The notes beneath the pieces are model-generated. The model ran no database searches, was not told where the DNA came from, and saw nothing but the letters and a program-made list of their open reading frames with translations. Below are positions 18,303-31,823 of a stretch of 64,000 nucleotides of DNA, piece after piece. Positions within the stretch are counted from its first letter, which is position 1; every line of letters starts with the position of its first letter. Origin of the DNA: Dolomedes plantarius (lineage: Eukaryota; Arthropoda; Arachnida; Araneae; Dolomedidae). Made by a program: the position numbers and the translations under genes. The stretch is taken from the NCBI GenBank assembly GCA_907164885.2, contig OU015499.1, positions 163,455,629-163,519,628 on the forward strand. The letters are read 5' to 3'.

Positions 18303-21300
18303 CAGTTACTTATGCCAAAGGTAGCAGATAACAGTGATTAATCACAGGTAGCTGAATTTCGGTATTTGTTGGTTCATTGGCAACGAAATATCGAAAACAT
18401 CGAAAGTGTGTAACATTGCTTATTGCATTCAACTCTCCATAATCTTAACAATTAAATGTAAAAAGTGATCTCTTGACGAAAACCTTTCGCAGCTTGTCGG
18501 ATGGATAACAGACTACAATAACAATCCAGATGATGCTGGAAAAATAAACATCTATTGAAGTAAATTTAATTTACAGGTATTTTTTTCTCTATTCTATGAC
18601 AGAACTGTTTTGTTACGGTGTTGAAAATGATATAAAGTGAAGTGTGGTAAGTCTGAACGCAGGCTTAAAACCATAAAAAGTATAACTTACAAAATTCAAG
18701 TGTACTGTGTAGGAAAATTCCTGCTCTACTGTTATGTTAAGTTTTTGTTTTCAGAAAAAATGGAAATTTTTTATCCCTACCAAACCTTTGCATTTTAACT
18801 AAGGTACCCAAGTTCGAGAACTGGCAAAAGAAAAAATCATAACTGATTATCCACATCATATAGAGTTATTTTAAAAATACGCACTTAGTCATTAAGAAAT
18901 GAAAAATAGAGATAAAATGTATAAAGGCCATTTTTTTTGCAAAATTACTACAGTACTGCAGGGTTTTCACTTGTCTCATAAAAACTTTGTGTCAGTGCAA
19001 GTGAGAACACAAAGATTCAGGCGAGTGGGAACAGTGAAGTTTTCTAGAAAAAGAAACAAAAATGAAAGAAAATCAACTAGTTTTATGTAGCCTTTTCTCG
19101 GTGATTGCTTGATTGTACTAGATGATGACTTTTTAGTGTTTCTGGAAGAGCTGAAGCCTGGAAGGTGTGGTGAACTAATTTTTTCCGTGTCTTTTTGGTC
19201 CTACAACATTCAGTATGGCCTAGGCAAAGGAAAAAAAAGCGTCAAGTAGTATAGAACATATAAATAAACAGCAAATTTAAGTAGTTAGCTAGTGGAAAAG
19301 ATTTTGTTTTGTTTTGAACTTTTAATAGAAGTTTTCATTTGTTACAATGTTCAGTTAACTAAACAAAAAAAGATATTAATTAGGATAGAAGATATAAATA
19401 AAAAGTAAATTGAATTAATAGGCTAGAGAAAAAGAATTTTTTCTTTTGAACTTTTAACATAAATTTGTTACTCTAAAACAAATATATACAAATATATTTA
19501 TTTTGTTAATATTTGGACGTTGCTGGCACTGCTAACTTGAACAACAAATACCTCCACAAGAAATGAATGTAAATACAACTTGTTAAAAACTTATTTGGAT
19601 TCAAAGTGGAACTATATGATTTTGCATTCTCACTTATCCTATTTAACCCATATGATTCTACGTTTTACGCTATCTTTTTTTATGAGTAAAAATAAATTGT
19701 AATAAAATTCGTATAACTACTAAACTGTTAAAAACTGTATGTTGAGGCATGGTTTGCTGTTTTCAGCAAATAAGTAGATTAATACTTTTTGGTCAATTTT
19801 GGCATGCTATTAAAATATACACTCCATGATTTGAAGACATTGTTAAAAATTTGCCAATCTGATAATTTTATTTACAATTTTTATCCTAAATTAATAAGCC
19901 TATTATACAAGACAGACATAATGTTTTTAGAAACTTTGCTGGTTATGACTTATGCAAATGATTTTAAACTTTTAATAATCACAGTAAAAGATATAATATA
20001 TAGGGAAGAGTTCCCTATCTTGTGCTGTTTGGCTAAAGGGTGTCAAACTCCTTAAAGTGGAGTTCTTTAATGAGAAACTTAAGAAAATACCATTTCACAC
20101 TGTTTTAAGACTTTTTACCTGACAATCAACTCTTTGTATGAAATGTCAAGAATACGTAACTAATAAAGAACCGTAGAATATTTTAAGAAAGAAATATTGA
20201 ATATAGTATTTATCAGGAATAAATAATTTAAAGTCTAAAAAAAGTGTCCAAAATATATCAAGGTTGTATAAACTGTTGTAGGGAAACAATATATTCAAAA
20301 TACAAGAATTTTATTTAAAAAAAAAAAGACTAGAAAATTAACATGTAAATACATCAAGAAAAAGATTCATAAAAGTATAAAAATAGTGAAAAATTAAATG
20401 AAGAACATAAAGTTAAAAGTTTGTAACAAGACAATTTCAACATATGTAGATGAATGAAAAAACCAATGACATATTAGTAGTGATTTTTTAGAACCAAAAT
20501 TTAAATGTAAAAGTTTTACAAAGTATAAAAATCAATTTCTAAAACTAAGAACAAAATTAAAATGTTTTAAGAAAGGGTACAAAATTAACTAAAAATGAAA
20601 GCTTATTCAATTTAAGAAACTATCATTTATGTATATTACATTTTTTAAAACTAGAATAAAATCCATATACACTGTTAATTTAATGTGAAATGTATAGATA
20701 GAATTAGTTAAATAATTAAATTTTTCATGTAAATGGTGAACTGGCACTAAACTTCGGGAGTTTTTACAGCTTGGTACCATGAGCAGCAATCTGCATTTAA
20801 GCCATTACTTTTTTATATCTTTTTTCTATCTGAGAACATTTTATTTATAATTAGATCTGAAATAATTTTTTTAAAGTTATTTGTTTCTGTATTTATCTAG
20901 TGTTAAAATTTTTCTTGACAAAATTTAGTAAATCACTTTCATCTTAACTTTCATTACAAAAAACATAAAGGCAGTAGCATTAAGTGCAATACTCCTAAAT
21001 ATTCATCATTTTAAGTACATCATTCATTATAATATGCTGGTTTAAAGTTTTAAATGACTGCATTTCAAAGAGGATGATTAAGAGTAATACTTGATATTTA
21101 AAATTGAAATTCTTTTTAAAGAAAAATTAAATTATTTAACCCATCAAAACTCTACACATTAGCATACATTATATATATAAAAATGTTTAATTTTCTCTGT
21201 AGCATGTATTCTAAAGATTTCTTTGTTAGAAACATTTGAAGAATTATAAAATCTGTATTAACTGATATTTCTGACTGCTTTGATATGATATTTTAAAAAA

Positions 21301-22250
21301 ATTTAGTGTAAAAATTGTATTTGGGTCAGTTTAGAACTACATTTAAATTATCTGCTCTCTTACCTGCATATTCATTATTCTGAATAGATATTTTATATTG
21401 GTAAAATTTATAACTACATTCTTGCCCTTCATGTCTTGGATAATTTTTTAATATATACAGTTTCAGTTCTGAAGATCAATGTTAGTGAAATTGATGTTTG
21501 TTGTGTTAGTATTTATGTTTCCTACCCTCCCTCTCCTAGGGATAAAAAATATTCATTGAATAGAAAGTAATTGCAGTTAAAGTGTCAAAAGTACTGTTTT
21601 GAAAATTCTGGTGCTCTATTTTGCTCAGTGCTCCAGAAATGGGTAGTATAATTATGCTGTGATGGAATATGCATGAAAGGAATTATATTTTTTTATGGGC
21701 AAAAGTTAAAACATGCATTTGAGGATTATATTAAACCATTTTTGTAAAAAATAACTTCCCAAAATGAATGTTTAAGGTGGTAAGTTTTCATTTTGCATGA
21801 GGAAAATATGCATGAACAGTCTGTACAAGCTCTTTTATGAAAACTGTGTGAAAGAATTTTCTGAATAGAAGCCAGTCATTTGCCAGTTTTTTCTTTCCTA
21901 TGCAGTCATATACATATCTTTCATATACATATCTTTGCATTTCATATTGAACTTTCCTACTCACTACCTGTTTTCTTGACAGTTAGTTTACATTTAACTT
22001 TGTTTTAAACATAATTTATAGAAACTGATAAAAATAAATTTGAAGATTTTATGTGAATTCTACATTTTAATATTTAAAAATTTGTAAACTGCTACACTAA
22101 CTTAATATATTAGAGTAACAGAGTATAGCAGTTAATTACTTTGCACTGGAAAATTTGACATTGGAGTTCTTGTCATTCAGGTCTTTGATCAGGCTAGCCT
22201 TAGTCCTTGTGCGGCCAAATTGCAGAAATTTTGGTGGCATTCTTCAAAAT
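18303..22250 (+). repeat. Segmental repeat D1
   Basis: This runs colinear with 56475-64000 (D2), starting CAGTTACTTATGCCA and still matching at 22190-22240 (TTGTGCGGCCAAATTGCAG against TTGTGTGGCCAAATTGCAG). Part of it also matches D3 (45391-46465). Shared landmarks include GATGATGCTGGAAAAATAAA, GTTTTCAGAAAAAATGG and GGTACCCAAGTTCGAGAACT. I found no convincing long coding frame. Splice-like GTAAGT and TTTTCAG motifs recur, so it may derive from a transcribed unit. D1 lacks the transposons present in D2 and acts as their empty site. Confidence 0.85.
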
Positions 22251-22389
22251 TCTGTTGTATATTAAATGATTAACATTTAATATGAATCATAAAAGACAAA
22301 AATTAGGAAGGTGGTCATATTTCCTTTTTTGTGTGTACATTTATAAGAAAAGAAAAACTAAAAAGTAACTAGACTACATATATTTTACT

Positions 22390-24480
22390 ACATAAATTTT
22401 ATTTACAGATCAAAATTAATTATAGTCAAATTTTGCTAGATTTTTTTATCAACAAGATCATTTATAAATTGATGAAATTTTAATTTCATTGTTTCTACAT
22501 GCTCTATATACACTGTTCCAAGACAGTTGAGTCTCATCTGCGATATTGTTGACCTCAGGTATGTTTTAATTAATTTTAATCTTGAAGAGCATCTTTTTCC
22601 CAATAATACAGTTACATGAATTGTTAAAAGTATCGTTAAAGATATAAAAGCATTTTAGAAGCCAGTAGCTGTAATTTATACCAATTGTAGAATTTTTATA
22701 GGGTTTCCGAAACAATAGGTTTTAATATTTCCATTTCTTTCACCAGCATATAGCTATCTACATCTACATCTTTTATAGATTTCATCTGGTCATTATTCTG
22801 AATCATTTTTATATCTCTCAAGACAATTTCTAGTACCAGTGCATGTTCTTGATGTTCATTGTGTGGAATCATCTCGAATTAGCATGTCTAGCTTTATCCA
22901 TTATTTGTAAAAAACAATGCAACTCAAACATTTCTTTCCACCTTCTTATTGGTTCATACTTGTAGTTAAATATCCTTTTTCATTTTCGTAAATGTGTTTA
23001 CCAAAATTCTAGAGTTACTTCTAAATCAGTCACAAGCTCTGTGGCTCCAACTAAAACTCGTTTGAAATCAGAGTGACTATATTTTGTCAGGCAATCTATA
23101 AGGTTTTTAAATGATCGCAACGCTTCCTTTCAGACATTTTAAATTTTTCTTCATGTGGGGCTTTGTACTAGCATCATGGGTCATAATCACTTCCAATAAA
23201 TCCAATCATATTAAAGGAAGCCCTGCCTTTCATAATTAGTTCTTTACATATTTTCTATCCTTTTTTGCATAGTATTCCTAAGATTGTCTTATGATTATTC
23301 ATATCATTTTAATTCTGTGGTGAATTTCGTTTTACAGACTTTTTAAAATTTTATGGAGAGAACCCTGACTAGTAGCCAAAATTTATTGGTTCAATATAGA
23401 CAGGTAAATCTACTCGGGGCAGAAAAATTTGAGGGTATTTTGCATCCATCACATTGCATGTTATCTCTTTGAATCATCATTTGGTAAGTCAAGTTTCAGT
23501 AGGTATTTAGCTCTATTAAACCTTTGAACTATTTAAAGAAGTTTTTCAGTAACTTTCAAAATATGTGGGCCTCTTTTCATATGGGAATCTCTGTGGTATA
23601 TCTTCCACAGAGAACCACAGATCTTCTACCAGAAGCTTTCATCTTCTGGTTTTAATTGCTCTGAGCTTGGTAAAAGAATAAGCAACAAATTTATAGTCTG
23701 AAAAAACTTTATGACCTAACCTCCACATTTCTCTGTAATCTGAATACAATGATTTCTGATTCACAAAGTCTGTTAAATAAATGTGCATGAAGTACGATAT
23801 TCGTGTGTAATCTGAATACAATGATTTCTGATTCACAAAGTCTGTTAAATAAATGTGCATGAAGTATGATATTCACACCATTGTGGTGAGATTTTTCTCC
23901 AAAATACCAATTTTATCCCTTTGATTCTTCAGTTTGTTCTGTAAAGAAGCTATACACTGCAGACATGAAAGATGCTTTATATGCATAGCAGTGAAAATTC
24001 AGGGCAGTTAAAGCACCCAATTATTTTAAGCCTTTAGTTGATTTCTTTTTTTAGATTTTTGCGAATATTATAAATCTCCTCTCGCTTCCAAATAATTCCC
24101 ACTTCTGTGAGATTTACTTCTCACTTTAATTCTGTAGAAACAAATATAGATGACAGAAGGCTTCCAAGATGTAAAAAACAAAGGTGAAAAAAATATAGTA
24201 ATCGCTTGTTGGGAAATCAGATAATTCCAAATTATGTATAGTACCTCCTTGAAAATCTAACATGTCAATGGCATTGCAATTAAAAATGGTAAGAATGTGA
24301 TTTTTTTGTATTCATAAATATAAATGCAGTTGTGTTCACAACTTAATGCAAATTTATGATAGCATATTCCTAGTGTTGTATGGCATTTTCTTGCACCTCA
24401 TGTTACCACTTTTATATCTGATCTATTTATAAGTGATGATTTGGCTGAGAAACCTGAAAGTGACTCTGAATTTTATGAAA
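22390..24480 (-). pseudogene. Decayed hAT-like (DUF4371/ZMYM1-type) transposase
   Basis: On the minus strand near 22620-22490 a readable block RLKLIKTYLRSTISQMRLNCLG corresponds to the conserved C-terminal dimerisation block of hAT proteins related to ZMYM1, and an acidic tail follows. Upstream to about 24480 there are scattered short matches in changing frames. Stops are frequent. No terminal repeats were found. The extent is uncertain. Confidence 0.5.
23734..23877. repeat. 72 bp tandem duplication
   Basis: TGTAATCTGAATACAATGAT starts at 23734 and again at 23806, giving two 72 bp copies with about three differences. The period is a multiple of three, so on the minus strand it repeats a 24-residue peptide. 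Confidence 0.9.
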
Positions 24481-27240
24481 ATCTTTTAATGAAAACATGA
24501 AGTTCGTAGATAAAGTTAATGAAATTTGAATAAAATTTCTTTCAATTCTGTCTCTCTCTTGTACTCTGTAATCCAATCACAAATGTTATAGATTGTAATT
24601 CTCTACCTCAAGAAATGGGTAGTTATACTATTATAAAAGTTCCTAATGCTCATAAATCAAACCCTATACCCCAGATATCTTGAGTTTTCTGATTTTTTTG
24701 CATTCTGGTATAAGCTCAACAATTCATTGTTAATTGCCTTATACCAGTGTCTAAATATTTGATACTCTAATGAGATTTATATAAAAGAATTTTGTTGTAT
24801 AATTTATTTTGAAAGTAACAATAATTAGTTTATAGGCAATATCTTTTTCTTTTTGTCACATTTGCTGGATATAAAGACAAGAAATGTTTTGCCAGTATAC
24901 TCACCTGAGCTTATGTGTACAAAACACAGAAAAATTACTTTTTCTTATTCCTGTCAAGTGTATTACTTCTAAGGATTTAAATTTATTATATATAATGTTT
25001 GAAATTTCCTTAATTTGGAAGGAGATGGGAAAGGAAAAATAGTTTATGGGAAGTTATTTGTAAAAAGACCGTAACATGTTTTATATTAACTAAACAGTTT
25101 TAATTTTATATAGGTAATTTTATGTGACCACAGATTTTGTTTTTAATTTACTTATACTTTTAAAAGATTTAATTCATGTGAGAATTACTAATCTGAATAC
25201 TGTGCATATATGTTTCTTAAATATGGTATTAAACTTTTGGTCTTACTCTAAGAGCATACATTTATGACTGCAGAATAAAATATTTCATGTTCTATCAAGA
25301 AAAAGTATTTATATTGATAATTGCTTTTCTATCTCATTGTTAATGAAGTGGTAGGAGTGATTTTCTCTAATCAAAAAGTGTTATAATAGGTATAGCTTAA
25401 TCTTCATCTCATTTCCTGCAGCACTGAGCTGTATTGTAGAGTTTTGACCAAAAGAATTCCAGTCTATGTGGATATCTTAAAATTATTTGAGTTTATATGC
25501 ACAGTGAAAAATGTTATGAATTACCTTATCCCGTTAGAACAAAATGGTTTTCCAGTATTCTCTGACTCATACAATTGTTTTATTTATTTTAATAGCTAGT
25601 ATAAAGGTAACTTAAGATAATCAGAATGTAATTTGAATTATTCTAAATTTATCTTATTTGATTTTTATAATTCTAATTCTTAAGTTTGCTAGATTTATAG
25701 CAAAACTATTTTAATATTATCAACAAGTTTGAAGAGTGTTTAAAAGATAATATGTCCTGAATTTACATTCATAGTCCACGTGTACATTTTTATAGGATGA
25801 ATTTTACGATGAAAACATATTTATTTAGATGGGAAAAAATTTAAGCTTGCTGGTAAATGCTGTGAAAGCTCAAAAACATGCATAAATGATAAACACTTTG
25901 AAAGACTTGTAAAATTTCATACAGGAAAAATTACCAAAAAACACACTAGTTCATATCACCGTTACAAAGAGGGCCAAAGGATAATTTAAGATCACCTCCA
26001 AATATCCGACAGATGGATTATCAAATCCGAAACATCCCAAACTAAACATACACAGTCACAAAAATACACACTTGCACCGAAACTTCTAACATCATCTGTT
26101 GTGAATGCCTCAGCATATGAATGCACATGTCATGATTTTTTAATTTTAAATAACGTGCAAACATATTCATGCTGTTAACAAAAAATATAATGAACATACA
26201 TCACACTCTGGTCCTCTTCATGCAACACCCTCCTTACAAATAACAAAAAGCACAATTATTGATCACAAACATAATTCTGAAATCAATAAAGAAAGCATTT
26301 TAAATAAAATCAATATAATACATGCAAAAATTAACTCAAAAACATCAATAAACCATTTAGTAGCTCAACAAGTTATGAATTTCTCTAACTATGATGGAAA
26401 ATTTACTTAATATTTATATACCCCAAAACTTACTTTCTAAAGACTCTCAAGAACCTTTCAACAAAAAAACAGAGATTAAGCAAGCCATCTAGAGAGGAAC
26501 AACTGATATCCACAAATTCTTTATTAAATAAACCTTTTACAAGTAAAAATACTCAAAATGATCACAATTATATTGCCTTGAATAAATAAATAAATAACCA
26601 TCCATCATATATATATACATAACTTTGCCTAAAAGTCATTGTGACTAACTCCATGTGAAATATATATTTCCTTATAACAACAAATTTATTATGCCTTTAA
26701 AGTTTTATTTTCCCAACTTATTTTATTTCTATAACAACTAATTTTATAAACAAACAATTAAACATGTAACTTTTCCTACAGAAAACTCATCCTTCCCATT
26801 ATTATGGAAATCATAGGAAAAAGCAGCTTTTACTTAGCATAAAAGTTTGAGTTTAAACGCTAGGAGATGGGCCATAAGTTCTGTTTATGTACAAATAGTA
26901 CAAATAATTATTTTATGTTTGTTTAATTTTCCATTTTATGTTGTATTATTTATTCACTATTTCATGTATTTAATAAAATTTTAATTTTATTATTTGTTTC
27001 TATTATATCAACAACTGTGACAACAAAAGATTGTTTCATTTATTAAATATTTCTATTTCTAGCTCTTATAAGTTCTAATTTTAACATTTACCGGTTTTAA
27101 TTAACTTATTTTTAATATCTATAAGTACTTTATAACTTGAAATTTTACATTTAGTTAAAGAAAAAATCATTTTGGAAGAATGTTCTGACAAAGGAGGTTG
27201 CTAAAAGTTTATCTTTGCAATACAGGATTAGTACTAAAAT
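24481..27240. other. AT-rich DNA without recognised genes
   Basis: No coding frame of note in either strand. Around 25860-26500 the composition is less skewed and short frames exist, possibly an eroded retroelement, but no domain is recognisable. Confidence 0.55.
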
Positions 27241-28094
27241 AGGGGGGGGGGGAATTGCTAAAATTAAATTCTGAAGAAGCTTATTAGCTATATACGTAAG
27301 CCAGAAATTATTGTTCACGTATCAGAAGTTAACATTTGAAGTCATGAATTTGCTTGAAAACAAGTAAAAAAACAAAACAATGCAGAACCACCGTATACCT
27401 GTAACAGTGGAATAATGAAGTATTATAACTACATTCAAAATTACTATAATGGTACCAAAATTTTGAAAGTCTCAATTTTTTTAATCGTTTATTTAAACAC
27501 AGTGCAATTAAGCAGCAGAATTTTGTCCCCCCTCCCCCCCCCACAAAAAAAAAACCCTTATGAACTTGCATTCACCTCCATTACCCGTTCAATTTAAATT
27601 AATAAATATAATATATTCATCATATAGTTCGTCTTAGAAATCATGTTTGAATAACCATAGTCACAAATTATTCATATTTAAATCACTCAGCGATACCATA
27701 GTTAAAGGGATGAAAACAACGTCAAGCGAGTGGCTCCGCCCATCGACCAATCAGAGTCCGAGTGTGTATTGTCGAAGGGCAGATTCTAGCCGCCTGTCTC
27801 TCCATCCCACCCCCCAAAATAATAAAAATTATTATAAAAAACTGGTAGTAAAAAATGAAGAATATGAGAAAATTTGAATACACAAATATTTGGTAAATCA
27901 GAAGTTGGGGCGGTTGGCGACTTTTTTAAAAAGTCGCCAAATTCGCGTTTCTAGGTCCTCCATTTTTTCCCCCGCTCATATTTTGTTGTTTTTGAAAGCT
28001 TAAAACATCAAAACAACGAAATATGAAGGGGGGGGGGAGAAAGGGAGAACTCAGTAATTTTGGCGACATTTCAAAAAAATCTGAACGTTTAAAG
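27241..28094. other. Homopolymer-rich DNA with a palindrome
   Basis: Runs of G or C (27242-27252, 27529-27541, 28029-28038) stand out in AT-rich surroundings. A 27 bp near-perfect palindrome TTGGCGAC-T6-A5-GTCGCCAA lies at 27914-27940. No gene is supported. Confidence 0.6.
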
Positions 28095-28099
28095 TTTAA

Positions 28100-28550
28100 G
28101 GTATCCGACTACGTTAGGTGCCATTTTTACAAAAACTTGAGAAAATTTTTGTTCTATTTTTCGCGGGAATATAGCACCAAAGTAGGAAAATGAGGAAAAA
28201 ATAGTGCCTAACTATAAAACTTTTTTACAAAATTGTACAGTTTTGCTATAGAAAATTTTTAATGAAAAATAATTTTAATAATTACATTGAAATTTTTAGT
28301 TTTGGTTCGAACTATAGCCAATTTTAAATGTAAATTACATTTGAATAATTGCATTTTTCATGAAACCATAAGTTTTTCAGCAAACGCAATTAAAATATTC
28401 AATTGCTCTGAAATCACTCTAATTTAGTTTCTGATCATCATATGGAAAAAATAAAAGATTTAGAAACAGAAATTTGCTTTCTTTTAATTTTATAAGAAAT
28501 TTCATAATTTTTTTTTATCAAAATCGCCGTTTTAAACGTAGTCAGATACG
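28100..28550. mobile_element. TTAA-flanked miniature element
   Basis: Inverted ends GGTATCCGACTACGTT (28100 on) and, reversed from 28550, CGTATCTGACTACGTT are each flanked by TTAA (28096-28099, 28551-28554). The interior is AT-rich and non-coding. The ends resemble those of the 29678-30412 element (GGTGACTGCCTACATT), so both may belong to one superfamily. Confidence 0.75.
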
Positions 28551-29279
28551 TTAAATGACAAACACAAAAAATTTGAAAATTGACTTACCTTGATCTAGAT
28601 TTGTACTAGGATTGTTTTTTTTTTTTTTTTTTGACTGGGGGGAAGCCTTCATAATCGCCGTAATTTTTGGTAGACGTTGACTAAACTTTAAACATATTTT
28701 CATAACCCGTAACGTTGTGAAAACTATCAAAGTTTTCTGATTCAGTAAATTTGCTTTTTTATTATTTAGGGGAAAGGGGGGGGATGCCTTCACAATCGCC
28801 GTGCTCCCCCCCCCAACTTAACTTGAAATAAATTAAAACGTTAATAGAAGTTCAGTTAAAATCGGAAAATTGTAGAAAACTTTTAAGGAAGTTGGTTTTT
28901 TCCCGCTTTTTCAGACTGTGAGACTGAATATTCCAATTATTTATGTCTTTAGCCTTAACATCGCTTTTAGCAATACAATCCATAGCAAAAATTCGATGCT
29001 ATGTTTTTTTCTCATTTTATTTATATTATATTTATTTTTCTCATTGTAAAATTTTTGAATACTACTCAAACATCAATTCTGTTGTTATTCATATTTTGAG
29101 GACCGTCCGGCAGAATGTGCTGAGGAGGGCCCTAATTAAATTCAATTCGTGCTCTCTCTCCCCCCCCCCCCCAAAAAAAAAAAAAGAAAAAAATGGTAGA
29201 AGCACGCTACGCCTATGAACAGGTGTAATAGGTTTTAGGGTGGCGCCATCTATTCGCTATTAATAAAGTACATATAAAA
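28551..29279. other. Non-coding DNA with G/C and A/T homopolymers
   Basis: A T run at 28617-28632, a G run at 28771-28783, a C run at 28804-28815 and a C-then-A run at 29160-29186 are present. The phrase GCCTTCAYAATCGCCGT is repeated at 28645 and 28785. No gene is supported. The region ends at the truncated 5' edge of the Copia element. Confidence 0.55.
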
Positions 29280-29292
29280 TTCTTCACAGGGA

Positions 29293-29673
29293 AATGCAAC
29301 ATTACATTTAGTTGATTGTAGCTTTACAGGCCCCATGCGGACGGAATCAAAGGGTGAGGTTTTATATTTCATAACTTTAATACATGATTACCCACGATGG
29401 TGTGAAGTCAGATTTATTAAAAGAAAATCCGAAGCACTAGACGCATTTAAGGAGGTTAAAAAATTATTAGAGAGGCAATCTGGTAAGAGGATTCAGGCTT
29501 TGCAATCGGATAATGGGGGGGAATACATTAATGAGGAATTTAATGACTATCTATTGGAATTAGGAATTAAAAGGAGATTAACACTTAAAAATACACCTGA
29601 GCAGAATGGAATTTCAGAGAGGAAAAATCGTACATTAATGGATATGGCTAGATGTTTCATATTACAATCAAAC
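29293..29673 (+). pseudogene. Copia integrase core
   Basis: The frame reads LVDCSFTGPMRTESKG, where relatives have a catalytic Asp near the start, then FITLIHDYPRW, ALQSDNGGEYINEEF and PEQNGISERKNRTL. The second Asp and the Glu are intact, so two of the three catalytic residues are visible. The frame ends at a TTAA where the 735 bp element inserted. Related coding sequence resumes at 30417. Confidence 0.88.
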
Positions 29674-29677
29674 TTAA

Positions 29678-30412
29678 GGTGACTGCCTACATTGAAAATG
29701 TCCTTTTTTGACTATTTTGGTCAATTTCATTTGTTTGCAAGAATCGTGTAATTCAATCTTTTATCTTTACAAAACCATTTTGATTTTCGTTCTACATCAA
29801 TTAGAAGCAGAGTTATAGCTATTTAAAAAAAACATCGTCTGCTACAAAATTGAAGTGACAAACAACTTTAATTGCGTTTTTCTCAGAATTATGTTTTTTA
29901 GCACAAATCTCTATCCTTATCATGATATCTCAGATAATAATGTATATAATTTGATAAAATTTTCAGGAAATGCTTTAGATGCTATTGTTAATGAAATGAC
30001 GTACAATAATTGATGTATAATAAAGAGATTTTTATTTGGGGCTTTTTTTTATAAGGAAAGGAATGACGAATCGGGGAAAATTTTCATATTGGAACATAAA
30101 ATTGTGTGTATTATTTATGCATTTTAAAATTTTTCTTAGATTGCAGGTTATTTTGAAGATAACTGTCATATGTATCAAGTGTGAGAATGAAATTAAAATA
30201 GTAACATTAGAATTTTGTGCAGGGTGATAAGCATTTTAGCTAAATTTCATTAAAAATTACTCAAAATTGACCAATTTATGAAAAAGTATGGTATTTACAG
30301 GTAAGTTGTTGTTCCTGTTTTAATTTTTAAGTGCTAATTTACCATAAAAAACCAAAAAATCCTTTAAAAAATGATATTTTATAAAAATTGGCTCCGAATG
30401 TAGGCAGTCACC
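29678..30412. mobile_element. 735 bp TTAA-flanked non-autonomous DNA transposon
   Basis: Perfect 16 bp inverted ends GGTGACTGCCTACATT begin at 29678 and, reversed, end at 30412. TTAA lies on both sides (29674-29677, 30413-30416). The interior is AT-rich and non-coding. It interrupts the Copia integrase between SNL and FWAEATNTANY. TTAA duplication fits piggyBac- or Kolobok-type transposition. Confidence 0.93.
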
Positions 30413-30416
30413 TTAA

Positions 30417-30810
30417 ATGGATCGTTTTGGGCGGAAGCCACAAATACAGCAAATTACACGAGAGATAGATACCCAACTAAATCATTAAATGGTAAAACTT
30501 CTTACGAACTTTGGCATGATAAAATTCCAAATGTAGGAAATTTTAAAACTTTTGGATGTACAGCATTTATTTTGAATAGTGATCGGAGCAAGGGAAAATT
30601 TAGATTCCAGAACTAGTAAGAGACCCTTTGTCGGTTATTCCGAGCAACCAAAGGCTTTTCGTATTTGGATTCCTGTAAAAAGAGAAATCGAAATAGCTAG
30701 AAGTATATAATTTTTGGAAAACGTTAGTTGTACCGATGACATCAATTTAGATGATTTTGCCCGATATATTATTCTAACGAAAATGAAAATTACCAACCTC
30801 TAGAAATAAA
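30417..30810 (+). pseudogene. Copia integrase C-terminal part
   Basis: The sequence reads FWAEATNTANYTRDRYPTK, SYELWHDKIPNVGNFKTFG and PFVGYSEQPKAFRIWIP, the usual stretch after the Copia integrase core. There are one-base frame changes at the TTAA junction and near 30600. The pogo-like insertion follows at 30813. Confidence 0.85.
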
Positions 30811-30812
30811 TA

Positions 30813-31693
30813 CAGTAACCACCGCTTATAGTGATCAGTGGTTATAAGAATCAACCGTTTATAAGAATCAATATCGCGAAAACAAAAACAAATGTATCAT
30901 TTCCATGTTAAAATTTTCGCTTTAAAGAATCAATCCACCGGTTTTAAGAATCAGTTTACACTCTTCGCTTTCCTTTCATTTTTCAAAAAAAGCCACTTAA
31001 ACCCTCAAAAGGCACAAAGTTCTTTCTTTTTTTTTTCGGGGGCATCTTTATGCGTCCGATTTCACTCCGATTTTACTCCACTGAAAAACAAAAATAGGGA
31101 CTCTTTTTTCCCACCTCCCACATCCTGGTTGCAACCTTCCTGGACCCTGGAACACATAAATCTTCGGCGAAGTGTCCACTATCACTTAGTCAAACGTGAC
31201 ATTAGTAGATTCAGCACGTTATCAAACCGCGAAACGTAAGCTAGAAGGTGAATCTTCGTCTGAGACTATTAGTATTGAAAGAGGTATAAACAGCCTCCTG
31301 AACTTCATTACATCAACTTCAACCAACTTCATTACATCAAACTACCATAGAAAACTTTTTCTTGTTCTCTTCTTGTAGTTGAAATGTTAAAACTGTTAAG
31401 CAGGTATGTTGTAACAAATATTGGATTTTTTCTTCTTTTACTATAATCATGTGTATCTTACTTACAGGTCTAAAAATTAAGTTGTATTTTTAAAATCATA
31501 CAAAATAATTTTAATAAAAGATAATTAACGTAAATTAAAGAGTATTTTATGGTAAATTATCTAATATATGTATATATATATATATGTGTGTGTGTGCCTG
31601 CCCAAAAACCTAAATTTCGGCTATAAGAATCAACCTCTTATAAGAATCAAAAACAGTAATAACAAATGTGATTCTTATAAGCGGAAATCACTG
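30813..31693. mobile_element. pogo/Tigger-like TA element with repeated TATAAGAATCA motif
   Basis: The ends are CAGTAACCACCGCTTATA and, reversed, CAGTGATTTCCGCTTATA, flanked by TA (30811-30812, 31694-31695). The motif TTATAAGAATCA recurs internally near both ends (for example 30843, 30861, 31620, 31637) and in reverse at 31671. No transposase was found. A (TA)n(TG)n tract lies at 31566-31597. Confidence 0.85.
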
Positions 31694-31823
31694 TATTCCG
31701 ATCAACATTCCAAAACCCAATAATCCGACAGAGAAAATTATTCATAGCGATATTCGTAATATTTCTGACTTTGACCCTGACAATCGCGATTTAGAAAATA
31801 GTTAGTTCTAATAGCGCATATAG

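Noticed and set aside
25860..26560. Possible eroded retroelement
   Set aside because: No recognisable domain or terminal structure in any frame.
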